Shown: positions 43,579 to 53,963 of the stretch, one piece after another | Numbering within the stretch: position 1 is the stretch's first letter | Layout of the letters: the number at the start of each line of letters is the position of its first letter | Source: an uncultured Prochlorococcus sp. | GTDB taxonomy: Bacteria; Cyanobacteriota; Cyanobacteriia; PCC-6307; Cyanobiaceae | Direction: 5' to 3' | NCBI GenBank assembly: GCA_902622625.1 | Contig: CACNQS010000004.1 | Location: forward strand, 1 to 64,000 | DNA: 64,000 nt | Program-made: the position numbers and the translations under genes | The notes under the pieces: generated by a model | Databases searched by the model: none | Told to the model about the DNA's origin: nothing | The model's input: only the letters and a program-made list of their open reading frames with translations

Positions 43579-44595
43579 TTATTTCTCCACATCAAAGAAT
43601 CCCAATTTTGATTTAACTCTTTTTAAAGTCTGATTTGCTAAATCTTCAGCTTTTTCCTTCCCTTCATCAAGGATTGTATTTAATTGATATGGATCATTAA
43701 TTAATAATTTATATTTTTTCTGAATAGGTTCTAGTGATTCAATAAGTTGTTCAGTAATTAATTTTTTAAATGTCCCCCATCCAGTCTCTGAGAATTCATT
43801 TTCACATTGAGAAATTTCTTTACCAGATAATATTGAATAAATCATCAAAAGATTTTTAGATTCTGGTCTCTCTGGGTTATTAAATTCAATTCCAATAGAA
43901 CTGTCACTTTTTGCCCTTTTTATTTTTTTTGTAATTATTTCAGGAGGATCTAATAAGTTTATGCGACTGCCCTCATTAGGATCACTTTTGCTCATCTTTT
44001 TTGAACCATCTATTAAACTCATTATTTTTGAACCATTCTTCATGATTATTGGTTGAGGGATTTTTAAAATATTTTTATCCTTACTAAATCTGGCATTAAT
44101 TCTCTGTTGTGCAATATCTCTGGCAAGTTCAAGATGTTGTTTTTGGTCCTCTCCTACAGGTACGAAGTCAGCGTCATAAAGAAGAATGTCTGCAGCCATT
44201 AGTATTGGATAGTCAAATAATCCAATAGATACATTATTCCCCTGTTGTATGGATTTTTCTTTGAATTGAATCATTCTTTCCATCCAATTTATTGGGGTCA
44301 TGCAATTTAATATCCAACAAAGTTCTGAATGCGCTGAAATCTGACTTTGGACAAAAATTGAGCATCTCTTGGGATCTATTCCACAAGCTACATACAAAGC
44401 CGCAGTCGATATAGTGTTCTTAGATAATTCTTTGGGATTATATGAAGCTGTGATGGCGTGCAAATCAACTACACATAGAAATGTTTCATATTGCTCTTGA
44501 AGCGTAACCCAATTATTAATGGCTCCAAGCCAATTCCCAATATGTAAATCTCCAGTTGGTTGAACTCCTGAAAGAATTCTTTTTTTATTTGACAT
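43579..44595 (-). CDS. trpS: Tryptophanyl-tRNA synthetase
   Basis: SGVQPTGDLHIGNWLGAI; KKMSKSDPNEGSRI. Confidence 0.96.
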   Translation of the reverse strand: MSNKKRILSGVQPTGDLHIGNWLGAINNWVTLQEQYETFLCVVDLHAITASYNPKELSKNTISTAALYVACGIDPKRCSIFVQSQISAHSELCWILNCMTPINWMERMIQFKEKSIQQGNNVSIGLFDYPILMAADILLYDADFVPVGEDQKQHLELARDIAQQRINARFSKDKNILKIPQPIIMKNGSKIMSLIDGSKKMSKSDPNEGSRINLLDPPEIITKKIKRAKSDSSIGIEFNNPERPESKNLLMIYSILSGKEISQCENEFSETGWGTFKKLITEQLIESLEPIQKKYKLLINDPYQLNTILDEGKEKAEDLANQTLKRVKSKLGFFDVEK

Positions 44596-45007
44596 CCTCT
44601 TCTACTTCACTAGATTGGATCTCTTCAGTTGATGTACTCTTTACTGGTCTGGCAAAGGGATCAGGAGCTGTTTTTGTCTTTTCTTCATAAGGATTTTGTG
44701 ATTGTCTATTCGTAGAGGAGTTTTTATTGTTTTTTGCATATTCTTTTATTGATTCCATCAATTTCTCGTCTTTGATCATTTCGCTAAGTGTTCTAACAGA
44801 AAAACCCAGAACTGCAACTGTAGACCTTAATTGAAAGGTCTCTTGTATTGATTTAACAGCTTTCATTTCGTTATCACTCAATCTTATGCGGAATCCTCCT
44901 CCATCTCTTCTACCTCCTGATCTATCTCTAAAATTAGATCTTTCATTAGTAGAACGACCTCTGTAATTTTCTTGTCCAGGATTATTGCTGAAATTTGAAT
45001 TAGACAT
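44585..45007 (-). CDS. Arg/Gly-rich small protein of unknown function
   Basis: 140 aa; N-terminal NYRGRSTNERSNFRDRSGGRRDGGGFRIR then helical RLSDNEMKAVKSIQETFQLRSTVAVLGFSVRTLSEMI; overlaps trpS start by 11 nt. Confidence 0.75.
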   Translation of the reverse strand: MSNSNFSNNPGQENYRGRSTNERSNFRDRSGGRRDGGGFRIRLSDNEMKAVKSIQETFQLRSTVAVLGFSVRTLSEMIKDEKLMESIKEYAKNNKNSSTNRQSQNPYEEKTKTAPDPFARPVKSTSTEEIQSSEVEEDVK

Positions 45008-45172
45008 CTTGATGTTTCTTAAGTTATTTAAATAGTTTATTAACTTATCATCTTGTTATGCAATAAGTCTTTTTAAATTCCTTAAATTTTTATCTATTGA
45101 TTAACGACTTCTGTAATTTAGCTTTTCTGATTCACAACTTGCATTAAAATAAAATTAGAGAAATAAAGCATT

Positions 45173-46507
45173 GTGTTTGATATTAGAAAAGGCAACCTTT
45201 TAAAGGATTTCATTAAGTTTCCAAAAAAAAATCTTCTCATTATTTTATTATTATTAGGTTTTGGTGAATGGTTTGTTAGTGACTTAATTCATTTTGCTGG
45301 TGGCTCAATAGGATTTTTTGCGTTGTGTTTGGGGGGATATTTTTACTTGAAGAATGATAAGCCTAAATTTTATGAGCCAAATAATTTAGATGGTTGGATA
45401 AATTTATGTAATGAAGATTTAAACTTTTTTGAAGAACTTGAATCAATAAATGAATTAGAGGAAAAGAATTCAAAAAGACAAAAAATACTTGAATCGATTC
45501 TAAATAGAGGTGAAAAAGAAAAAATAAGTTGCATTGGACAAAAATATTATCAAAGTTGTCAGTCTGTTTTAAAAAGTTATTTTAAGGCTGATAAGTTTAA
45601 CATGGAATTATTCGAACAGCTTCCTAAATACAATTCTACTGAAATTATTCCAGAAGAAGCTTTAAATAGTGATGCAATTTTGTATTTTATAAACTTACCT
45701 TTATCGGCAAATGATTTTTTGTGGCTGGAAAAGTTTCCTAAAAATATGCCAATCTGGTTGGTGGCTTTAACTTCCAACGAAATAGAAGCCAAAAATCAGA
45801 TAGAAGACCTAAAGTCTCAAATTTCAAGTGACTTTATAAATAAAATTATTACTTTTGATGTGAATAAGAATGAAATAACAAATATACCTTTTTCGTTAAG
45901 GAAGTTTTTCATAAGTTCATCTAAAAATATTGAGAATACAAAAAAAAGGCTATTGAAAGAACTTCATGTTGCCTGGCAATCTGAAATTGAAGGGATAAGA
46001 AGAATACAGTTAAAAGGTATACAAAGAAAAAATCAAATTCTTGTTGCGACAACTGTTTTCTTATCTCCCATCCCATCAATTGATGTTTTGGCAATGACAG
46101 TACTAAATTCATTAATGATTAAAGAAATTAAGTCCATATGGGGATGTAGTTGGTCCCCTGAAATTTTAGATAAAGTTTCTAAGGAGATTTTAAAGACTGC
46201 AATTGCTCAAGGAGTTATTGAATGGAGTGGACAGACTCTAATTGGCATATCAAAATTACATGGCCCAAATTGGCTTGTCTCTGGAACATTTCAAGCTATC
46301 AGTGCTGCTTATTTAACAAGAGTAGTATCAAGTTCTTTGGCTGATTTTATGGCAATAACAAAAGGAGTAGAAGAACCTGATTTGGATTTCATTAAGAAAA
46401 ATTCTGAGAAAATTGTTGAAAAAGCTTTTGAAAAAGAAAAAATAAATTGGAAAGGATTTATTTCTGATCTTAGAAAACCACTTTTGAAACTATCTTTTAG
46501 TTCATAA
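45173..46507 (+). CDS. YcjF/DUF697-type membrane protein (GTG start)
   Basis: 444 aa; N-terminal TM segments and C-terminal DUF697-like region (VFLSPIPSIDVLAMTVLNSLMIKEIKSIWG ... ISAAYLTRVVSSSLADF). Confidence 0.78.
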   Translation: MFDIRKGNLLKDFIKFPKKNLLIILLLLGFGEWFVSDLIHFAGGSIGFFALCLGGYFYLKNDKPKFYEPNNLDGWINLCNEDLNFFEELESINELEEKNSKRQKILESILNRGEKEKISCIGQKYYQSCQSVLKSYFKADKFNMELFEQLPKYNSTEIIPEEALNSDAILYFINLPLSANDFLWLEKFPKNMPIWLVALTSNEIEAKNQIEDLKSQISSDFINKIITFDVNKNEITNIPFSLRKFFISSSKNIENTKKRLLKELHVAWQSEIEGIRRIQLKGIQRKNQILVATTVFLSPIPSIDVLAMTVLNSLMIKEIKSIWGCSWSPEILDKVSKEILKTAIAQGVIEWSGQTLIGISKLHGPNWLVSGTFQAISAAYLTRVVSSSLADFMAITKGVEEPDLDFIKKNSEKIVEKAFEKEKINWKGFISDLRKPLLKLSFSS

Positions 46508-46521
46508 TCGAAGGATGGATA

Positions 46522-47427
46522 ATGAATATAAGAAAAAATATTCTTTTTTTAAGTTTGTTACTTTTGCTTTCTCTTGCTTCAGGATCATGTAAGAGAATAT
46601 CAAATAAAAATGAATCTAAAGAATTAATACTTGCAAGTTTTACTGTTTTGGCGGACATAATTAGTAATGTTGCTAAAGATGATTTTATTGTTAGATCAAT
46701 AACGAAACCTGGAGTTGAAGTTCATGGCTACCAACCAACTCCAAGCGATTTGGTAAATGCTTCTAGTGCTTTTGTTTTTATTGATAATGGATTTGGATTT
46801 GAATTATGGGCTGAAAAATTTGTTTCTAATTTAAAAGTGAAAAGAATTACTGTCGCCGAAGATTTAGATCCTATTTTTATTAGTGAAGATTTTTATAAAG
46901 GAAAACCCAATCCTCATGCCTGGATTTCTCCAAAAAGAGGGATCCTGTACGTAGATATTCTCGTGGATTCTTTATCAGAATTGAGGCCATCTAAAAGGAC
47001 ATTATTTGAAGAAAATGGAAAAATTTATAAAGATAAACTCTCTAAAATAGATAAAGAATTCTCACTTTTTATTAATAACTTAAATAAAGACAGGAGGTAT
47101 CTAGTAAGTTGTGAAGGTGCTTTTTCATATTTAACAAATGATTATGGATTAGAGGAAGTTTATTTGTGGCCAGTTAATGCTGAGAGTCAAATTACGCCCA
47201 AAAGAATGACAAGAACAATCTCACTAGTTAAAGAAAAAAATGTCCCATCTGTATTTTGCGAAAGTACTGTAAGTAACGAGTCTCAGATGGTTGTTGCAAA
47301 AGAAACTGGTGCTAATTTTGGAGGAAATCTTTTTGTTGATTCATTGTCTGATGATAGTGGGCCTGCTAGTTCCTATATAAAAATGCTTGAGCATAATTTG
47401 GATTTGATTAAAAAAGGGCTTTTTTGA
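46522..47427 (+). CDS. Zn/Mn-type metal ABC transporter substrate-binding lipoprotein
   Basis: Lipoprotein signal LLLLLSLASGSCKR; VHGYQPTPSDL; GKPNPHAWISPKRGILYVDIL. Confidence 0.9.
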   Translation: MNIRKNILFLSLLLLLSLASGSCKRISNKNESKELILASFTVLADIISNVAKDDFIVRSITKPGVEVHGYQPTPSDLVNASSAFVFIDNGFGFELWAEKFVSNLKVKRITVAEDLDPIFISEDFYKGKPNPHAWISPKRGILYVDILVDSLSELRPSKRTLFEENGKIYKDKLSKIDKEFSLFINNLNKDRRYLVSCEGAFSYLTNDYGLEEVYLWPVNAESQITPKRMTRTISLVKEKNVPSVFCESTVSNESQMVVAKETGANFGGNLFVDSLSDDSGPASSYIKMLEHNLDLIKKGLF

Positions 47428-47430
47428 ATT

Positions 47431-48195
47431 ATGGAAACAATCAATTATCAAAACTTTAGGATTGACGCAGAGAATATTTGCGTAGATTACAATGGTAAAG
47501 TTGCTTTGTACGATGCCAATTTAAGATTGAAACCTGGCCAGATTTGTGGGTTAGTTGGAATGAATGGGGCTGGTAAAACAACTTTTTTTAATGCTTTAAC
47601 TGGCTTTGTAAATATTTCAAAGGGAAAAATTAGAATAAATGGCGAGTCTGTAAGATCTGCTCAAAAAGATCAGACAATTGCTTATGTGCCTCAAAATGAG
47701 GGGATTGATAGTCAATTCCCAATAAGTGTTTGGGATGTAGTGATGATGGGAAGATATGGTTCGATGAATATTTTTAGGTGTCCTAGAGAGTCTGATGTTC
47801 AGGCTGTTAAAGATGCTATTGAGAGAGTTGATCTTACTGATCATTTATCTACACCTATTGGAAATTTATCTGGAGGTCAGAGAAAACGAACTTTTTTAGC
47901 TAGAGCAATTGCGCAAAGAGCGTCAATATTACTTCTTGATGAGCCTTTTGCAGGTGTTGATATAAGAACTGAGAAACTCATCTCGGAATTATTTATTCAA
48001 TTTAAAAATGAGGGAAAAACTATATTATTATCAACGCACGATATGATTCATGTCCGTGAATTTTGTGATTTGGTTCTTTTAATAAATAAAACTGTTGTAG
48101 CTTACGGAGAGACCTCTGAGGTGTTCACTCCTGAAAATATAACAACCACTTTTGGAGGCATCTCACCTGATTTCTTGTTTGGACCTGAATCCTAA
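47431..48195 (+). CDS. Zn/Mn-type metal ABC transporter ATP-binding protein
   Basis: Walker A GMNGAGKTT, signature LSGGQRKRTFLARAIAQRA, Walker B ILLLDEPFAGVD. Confidence 0.93.
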   Translation: METINYQNFRIDAENICVDYNGKVALYDANLRLKPGQICGLVGMNGAGKTTFFNALTGFVNISKGKIRINGESVRSAQKDQTIAYVPQNEGIDSQFPISVWDVVMMGRYGSMNIFRCPRESDVQAVKDAIERVDLTDHLSTPIGNLSGGQRKRTFLARAIAQRASILLLDEPFAGVDIRTEKLISELFIQFKNEGKTILLSTHDMIHVREFCDLVLLINKTVVAYGETSEVFTPENITTTFGGISPDFLFGPES

Positions 48196-48207
48196 ATTAT
48201 AAATTAT

Positions 48208-49080
48208 ATGGAGCTCTGTTCTTTTTTAACTTTAGATTCATTCATTACAGATCCTTTAACTCATGGCTTTATGAGAAAAGCACTTCTTATGAGTTCATTA
48301 GTTGCAGCTGTTTGTGGTTTCCTCTCAAGTTATTTGACTCTTAAAGGATGGGCTTTAATGGGAGATGCAGTGTCACATTCAGTAATGCCTGGTGTTGTTG
48401 TTGCTTATGCATTAGGTCTTCCTTTCTCATTAGGGGCATTCATTTTCGGAGTTGGTTCAGTGGCATTGATTGGGTTTATTAAGCAGAAATCTAGAGTTAA
48501 GGAAGATACTGTTATTGGATTGGTATTTACTGGGTTTTTCGCTCTTGGAATCGTATTGGTTTCTAAGATTAAAAGTAATATTGATCTACACTCTATTCTT
48601 TTTGGTAGTCCATTAGGAATATCACTTTCAGATGTTAAACAAACCATATTCATTTCTTTGTTGGTAGTAATCCTTTTATCAATTTTTAGAAAAGATTTAA
48701 TGCTTTATTGTTTTGATCCTAGACATGCAAAAACAGTTGGGATTAACGTGTTTTTTCTTCATTATTTACTTCTAACATGCTTATCTTTGGCAGCTGTTGT
48801 GGGCTTGCAGTCTGTTGGAATTATTTTGGTAGTTGCAATGTTAATTACACCAGGGGCTACAGCATATTTACTTACGGATAAGTTTGATAATATGACAGTA
48901 ATTTCAGTATTAAGTGCAATTATCTCAAGTCTAATAGGAATCTATATAAGTTTTTGGTTTGATCTTGAAACAGGAGGCTCAATTGTCTTGGCACAAACTT
49001 TTATATTTTTATTTGCCTTTTTGTTCGCTCCAAGATACGGAATATTAAAGTTAAAGAATTTTTTTGCTGGGTATAAATGA
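48208..49080 (+). CDS. Zn/Mn-type metal ABC transporter permease
   Basis: 290 aa multi-TM; GDAVSHSVMPGVVVAYALGLPFSLGAF; VGLQSVGIILVVAMLITPGATAYLL. Confidence 0.92.
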   Translation: MELCSFLTLDSFITDPLTHGFMRKALLMSSLVAAVCGFLSSYLTLKGWALMGDAVSHSVMPGVVVAYALGLPFSLGAFIFGVGSVALIGFIKQKSRVKEDTVIGLVFTGFFALGIVLVSKIKSNIDLHSILFGSPLGISLSDVKQTIFISLLVVILLSIFRKDLMLYCFDPRHAKTVGINVFFLHYLLLTCLSLAAVVGLQSVGIILVVAMLITPGATAYLLTDKFDNMTVISVLSAIISSLIGIYISFWFDLETGGSIVLAQTFIFLFAFLFAPRYGILKLKNFFAGYK

Positions 49081-50249
49081 TAGTGGTGGAAGAAACTTTA
49101 AATAAAAAGTGGTATTGGTGGCCATTATTCCCCTTGTATCCTTATGGAAAAAAGAAAACAATTTTAAGAGAATTAATTCCTGATCAAATATGGTCCTTGG
49201 AACAAATACAGGGACTTTATTACGTCGCGGTTCCAATAAGAATGACGGTAATAAAGGTTGATAATGGATTGATGCTAATAAATCCACTGCCTCCGACAAA
49301 AGAATTAATAAATGAGTTAGAAAAACTAATTGCGGTTCACGGCAAAGTAAAAACAATAATTCTACCGAGTGCCTCTGGGCTAGAGCATAAAATCGGACTG
49401 CCAGCTCTTTCAAGAATTTTTAAAGATGCAGAAATTTGGCTTTGTCCTGGACAATGGAGTTTCCCCATAAATCTACCACTAGATTTTTTAGGAATTCCAT
49501 CAAAAAGATCACGAATACTGTTTGAGGAAGGCACTCCACATAAAAACTTTTTTAAATGGTCTTCATTAGGCCCACTGAATTTAGGACTTGGAAGATATCA
49601 GGAGATAAGCTGTTTCCATTATCCTACGAAAACTCTTCATGTAACAGATGCAATAGTTGGAATAGACTCCACACCACCTGAAATATTTAATTTTGATCCA
49701 ACTCCACTTCTTTTTCATTCTAGAGAGAGAGGAGATGAACCTTTAATTGACTCCATAGAACAAAGAAAAAAAGGATGGAAAAGGTTAGTCTTATTTTCAT
49801 CTTTTTTGAAACCAGGTAAATTAAATATTCCACCTTTAAAAAAAATATTTAAGTATTCATTCAAAAAAGATCTTAGAAATTGGAGAGCTCATTTCGGTAT
49901 TTATCCCTTTTTATGGGAAGAAGATTGGGAATCCTCTCTTGTTGAAATAATGGGTAAAGATACGCCTAAGATTCAAATTGCACCAGTTTTGCAAAAATTA
50001 ATTTTTCCGCGTTCAAAAGAAGTTTTACTTAAATGGTTAGAAATTATCAAGTCTTTTGAAGATATGGAATATTTAATTCCAGCTCATTTTACGGCACCTA
50101 TAAAATTTACGGTAGAAGATTGTCAAAAATTAATTGATGAAATTAATTCCCAAAAGTGGGACAAACTGCCGGAGGATAATAAATTTCTGATGGGTTTATA
50201 TAAAAAGTTGTTTGAGCTAGGAATAATTCCTGAAGAAGTAAATTCTTAA
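49077..50249 (+). CDS. DUF4336 domain-containing protein
   Basis: 390 aa; PIRMTVIKVDNGLMLINPLPPTKELINEL ... TIILPSASGLEHKIGLPALSRIFKDAEIWLCPGQWSFP; overlaps the permease stop by 4 nt. Confidence 0.78.
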   Translation: MIVVEETLNKKWYWWPLFPLYPYGKKKTILRELIPDQIWSLEQIQGLYYVAVPIRMTVIKVDNGLMLINPLPPTKELINELEKLIAVHGKVKTIILPSASGLEHKIGLPALSRIFKDAEIWLCPGQWSFPINLPLDFLGIPSKRSRILFEEGTPHKNFFKWSSLGPLNLGLGRYQEISCFHYPTKTLHVTDAIVGIDSTPPEIFNFDPTPLLFHSRERGDEPLIDSIEQRKKGWKRLVLFSSFLKPGKLNIPPLKKIFKYSFKKDLRNWRAHFGIYPFLWEEDWESSLVEIMGKDTPKIQIAPVLQKLIFPRSKEVLLKWLEIIKSFEDMEYLIPAHFTAPIKFTVEDCQKLIDEINSQKWDKLPEDNKFLMGLYKKLFELGIIPEEVNS

Positions 50250-50252
50250 AAA

Positions 50253-50591
50253 CTAATATTCTTCAATAGACATGTTTTCATCATTTTTAAGAGTTTGTTC
50301 CAGCTCTTTTCTTTGCTCCATTTGTCTTAAGAAATATCCTGTCATCATTGCAGAAGATAATAAATTGGCAATATTGTCTTTTGAAGATGTAATTTTTACA
50401 TCAAATTGATCTGAAGGGAGCATTCCAAGAAGACCTTGAACATTATGTCTAATAATTTCTTGAATATCTTCACTAGCTGATTTTGCTACTCTTTGCAAAA
50501 CTTCTGGAGATTGTTTCTGTAAATATTGGATTAAATCATTCTCATCGTTGGGATCATTATTTTCGGTAGCGAGAAATTCTGGATTAAACAT
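50253..50591 (-). CDS. DUF760 domain-containing protein
   Basis: 112 aa; LIQYLQKQSPEVLQRVAKSASEDIQEIIRHNVQGLLGMLPSDQFDVKITSSKDNIANLLSSAMMTGYFLRQMEQRKEL. Confidence 0.78.
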   Translation of the reverse strand: MFNPEFLATENNDPNDENDLIQYLQKQSPEVLQRVAKSASEDIQEIIRHNVQGLLGMLPSDQFDVKITSSKDNIANLLSSAMMTGYFLRQMEQRKELEQTLKNDENMSIEEY

Positions 50592-50636
50592 TTCTACATC
50601 TTCAAGATATACAAACCCTACAACATCATGTACCCA

Positions 50637-51221
50637 TTAATCTAAATTATTAAGGGCAGGGAACCGAATAGGTCCAATTTTTTTAAACGGCCAATATCTA
50701 AAAATAGCTTTACCAATAACCTTTTCATAGGGTAAAAATCCCCAAACATGTGAGTCCATACTGTTATTTCTATTATCTCCCATCACCCATAATGACTCCT
50801 CTGGGACAATAAAAGGTCCTATCGAATAATTAATATTTTTGTCAAAAATGTAATTTTTTTGAGCAATATCATTTAAATAAAGGTTACCATCTCTTACTTC
50901 TACCTTGTCTCCAGGTATTCCAATTACTCTTTTTATTAAGGCAGTATCAGCTTCATAACCAGCATTAATTAATTGTTCCGGAACTTTAAAAACAACTATT
51001 TTATTTTTTAATTTTGAAAGATTGGATTTTGATGTGATTTTTGGGGTTACTTTCTCAACAAGAATTTTATCTTGTATTTGGAGAGTTGGTAGCATTGAAC
51101 CGGATGGGATCCATCTTGGCTCTACAACCTGCCATCGTATAATTAAAGCAATAAATATCCAGATTAAAAGATTTTTTAAATCTTTTAGTATTGAATTTCT
51201 TTTTTCTTGAGTTGTAGACAT
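50637..51221 (-). CDS. lepB: Signal peptidase I
   Basis: WIPSGSMLPTLQIQDKILVEKV ... DTALIKRVIGIPGDKVEV ... MGDNRNNSMDSHVWGFLP. Confidence 0.95.
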   Translation of the reverse strand: MSTTQEKRNSILKDLKNLLIWIFIALIIRWQVVEPRWIPSGSMLPTLQIQDKILVEKVTPKITSKSNLSKLKNKIVVFKVPEQLINAGYEADTALIKRVIGIPGDKVEVRDGNLYLNDIAQKNYIFDKNINYSIGPFIVPEESLWVMGDNRNNSMDSHVWGFLPYEKVIGKAIFRYWPFKKIGPIRFPALNNLD

Positions 51222-51271
51222 GTTTTATTTAATTCAGTTATAAGGAAAATCGCAAAGCATTTATATAAATT

Positions 51272-53035
51272 ATGACATCAACTATTGAATGCAAAAATTT
51301 TCTTAGAAGTTTACAACTTTTGAATCTTCTTATAAAAATAGGTGTTCAAAATTTAATACTATGTCCTGGTAGTAGATCAGCACCTTTAGCAATAGCCGCT
51401 GGAGAATTAAATAAATTAGGACTGGTAAAAATTTTTAATTCAATCGATGAGAGATCTGCGGGTTTCCACTCTCTTGGGATTTCCGCTGCATCGGGTAATC
51501 TTTCTGTGGTTATTACCACTTCTGGGACTGCCGTAAGTAATTTATTGCCAGCGGCAGTTGAGGCAGACCGATCTTGTAAAGGTATTATATTACTTACAGC
51601 TGATAGACCCTTAAGATTAAAAGATTGTGGCGCTAATCAAACAGTAAATCAAGAAGATTTTTTGAGTTCAGTCTGTAGAAGAGTTTTAAGTACAAATCTA
51701 AATGGACTGCATGAAACACAAGAAAATGAAATCTTAAATTTAGTTCGAATAACTGAGAAACAAATATCAACCTTTCCAGGACCTATTCATTTAAATATTC
51801 CAATTGATAAGCCTTTAAATATTTCATCTTTGAATAAAAAAAATGTTTTAGAGGTTTTTGAGAGAATTTATTTAAAGAAAAAATATATATTTCAGGGAGT
51901 AGAAATAAAGTGTGATAAAAACAAATTCTTAAAAATTGCAAAAAGTTTAAATTTAGATGAATCCGGCATTATTTTGGTAGGTCCCTATCAAGGTTCGATA
52001 AATGATCTAACTTCTTTCAATAAATCTTTAGAACTATTACAAGAAATTACTGGTTGGCCAGTATTTGCTGATCCTGTTTCAGGTGTGTATTCTGATTTGA
52101 GAGGATTAGTTTTGAATTGGGAATTAGTTTTAAGAAAAAAAAATAATTTAATTAATTGTCATCAACTTTTGAGGCTTGGCCCTATGTCATCCTCAATTGA
52201 TTTGGAGATGTTTTTAACAGCATTCGAAGGAATACAAATTCTTATAAAAGAAAAAAACTATAGAAAATTGGACCCTATAAAGAAATCATTTGAATATGAT
52301 TTTGGGCTATCAAATTTTACTACTCTATTGTTTAAAGAATTATCAATTCACGAAAAAAACAAAAAGTCTCTTACTCCGATGGCCTTAGATCTAATTGAGC
52401 AAGGCAAGAAGATTAAAGTAATTTTAAAAGAGAAAATTACTCAGGATAATCAAATTACTGAGTATATGATTGCAAATCTTGTTCCAAAAATTTGGCCAGC
52501 TGAAAATCCTATAATGCTCTCCGCGAGTAGCCCGATTAGAGATTGGCTTACATTTTCTGAAAATGGTACTTTAACAAGAAATTGTTTCAGCTTTAGAGGA
52601 GCTTCGGGTATAGACGGTACTTTATCACTTGCATTAGGTATTTCTAGAATTAAAAATCCTTTACTTCTTGTGACTGGAGATTTGGCTTTTATTCATGATA
52701 TAAACGGTTGGCTGATTGAAAATTCAATCGACATGAATTTAACAATTCTTTTGATAAATAATAATGGCGGAAATATATTTAATCGTATTTATAAAAAAAA
52801 TTTAAAAGAAGATGAATTAAAAAAACTATTTCTTATGCCAAAAGAAATAAACTGGCCAAAACTCGCAGACGGCTATCAAGTAAAATTTAGAAATGTGGCA
52901 AATTTTAAAAAATTACGAGAGGCATTCGATTGGAGCATTTCTATCCAGAAATCTGTAATAATTAAAGTTGATATTGATCCAGAAAATGAAATTTCTGAAA
53001 AAAATGCCCTGCTAGAAAAAATTATTGGCAGTTAA
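51272..53035 (+). CDS. menD: 2-succinyl-5-enolpyruvyl-6-hydroxy-3-cyclohexene-1-carboxylate synthase
   Basis: [66 protein letters not shown]. Confidence 0.95.
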   Translation: MTSTIECKNFLRSLQLLNLLIKIGVQNLILCPGSRSAPLAIAAGELNKLGLVKIFNSIDERSAGFHSLGISAASGNLSVVITTSGTAVSNLLPAAVEADRSCKGIILLTADRPLRLKDCGANQTVNQEDFLSSVCRRVLSTNLNGLHETQENEILNLVRITEKQISTFPGPIHLNIPIDKPLNISSLNKKNVLEVFERIYLKKKYIFQGVEIKCDKNKFLKIAKSLNLDESGIILVGPYQGSINDLTSFNKSLELLQEITGWPVFADPVSGVYSDLRGLVLNWELVLRKKNNLINCHQLLRLGPMSSSIDLEMFLTAFEGIQILIKEKNYRKLDPIKKSFEYDFGLSNFTTLLFKELSIHEKNKKSLTPMALDLIEQGKKIKVILKEKITQDNQITEYMIANLVPKIWPAENPIMLSASSPIRDWLTFSENGTLTRNCFSFRGASGIDGTLSLALGISRIKNPLLLVTGDLAFIHDINGWLIENSIDMNLTILLINNNGGNIFNRIYKKNLKEDELKKLFLMPKEINWPKLADGYQVKFRNVANFKKLREAFDWSISIQKSVIIKVDIDPENEISEKNALLEKIIGS

Positions 53036-53070
53036 ATTTATCATTTTCTATCTTTGAATAATTAGGTTTC

Positions 53071-53928
53071 ATGAAAGTATTACCTGGTAAAACAATTTTA
53101 AATTGGTCAGAATGCAAATCTTATGAGGATATATTGTTTCACAAATCAGATGAGGGAATTGCGAGAATTGCAATTAATCGGCCTGAAAAAAGAAATGCAT
53201 TTAGGCCACAAACTATAGATGAACTCATTAACGCATTTAATATAGTCAGAAATGATGAAACTATTGGTGTAGTTCTCTTTACAGGTGCGGGACCTGATAA
53301 GAAAGGTATTCATTCTTTTTGCTCTGGAGGTGATCAGAGTGTAAGAGGTGAAAATGGATATAAAAATGATGAAGGGAAGCAGAGATTAAATGTATTGGAA
53401 CTTCAAAGATTAATAAGAAGTTTGCCTAAAGTGGTTATTGCCTTAGTTCCTGGTTTTGCAATTGGAGGAGGCCAGGTACTTCATTTAATTTGTGATCTCA
53501 GTATCGCCTCTGAAAATGCAATATTTGGTCAAACAGGTCCAAGAGTTGGTAGTTTTGATGCAGGTTTTGGATCTAGTTATTTAGCAAGACTTGTTGGTCA
53601 AAGAAAAGCAAAAGAAATTTGGTTTTTATGTAGAAAATATAATTCCAAGGAAGCTCTTAAGATGGGCTTGATAAATGCAATTACAAAGATTGAAGAATTA
53701 GAAGCTGAGGGTGTAATCTGGGCAAGAGAGATTTTACGAAATAGTCCAACTGCTATTCGTATTCTTAAAGCTTCATTCAATGCGGAGAATGATGGGATTT
53801 CGGGTATTCAAGAATTATCTGGATACACAACTCAATTATTTTATTCGACTGAAGAAGCTCAAGAAGGTAGAGATGCCTTTCTTGAAAAGCGTCCACCTGA
53901 CTTTTCTGACTACAAGTGGACACCCTAG
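53071..53928 (+). CDS. menB: 1,4-dihydroxy-2-naphthoyl-CoA synthase
   Basis: [68 protein letters not shown]. Confidence 0.96.
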   Translation: MKVLPGKTILNWSECKSYEDILFHKSDEGIARIAINRPEKRNAFRPQTIDELINAFNIVRNDETIGVVLFTGAGPDKKGIHSFCSGGDQSVRGENGYKNDEGKQRLNVLELQRLIRSLPKVVIALVPGFAIGGGQVLHLICDLSIASENAIFGQTGPRVGSFDAGFGSSYLARLVGQRKAKEIWFLCRKYNSKEALKMGLINAITKIEELEAEGVIWAREILRNSPTAIRILKASFNAENDGISGIQELSGYTTQLFYSTEEAQEGRDAFLEKRPPDFSDYKWTP

Positions 53929-53963
53929 TTTATTTTTCAAAAGAACTTTTTAAATAATTATCA

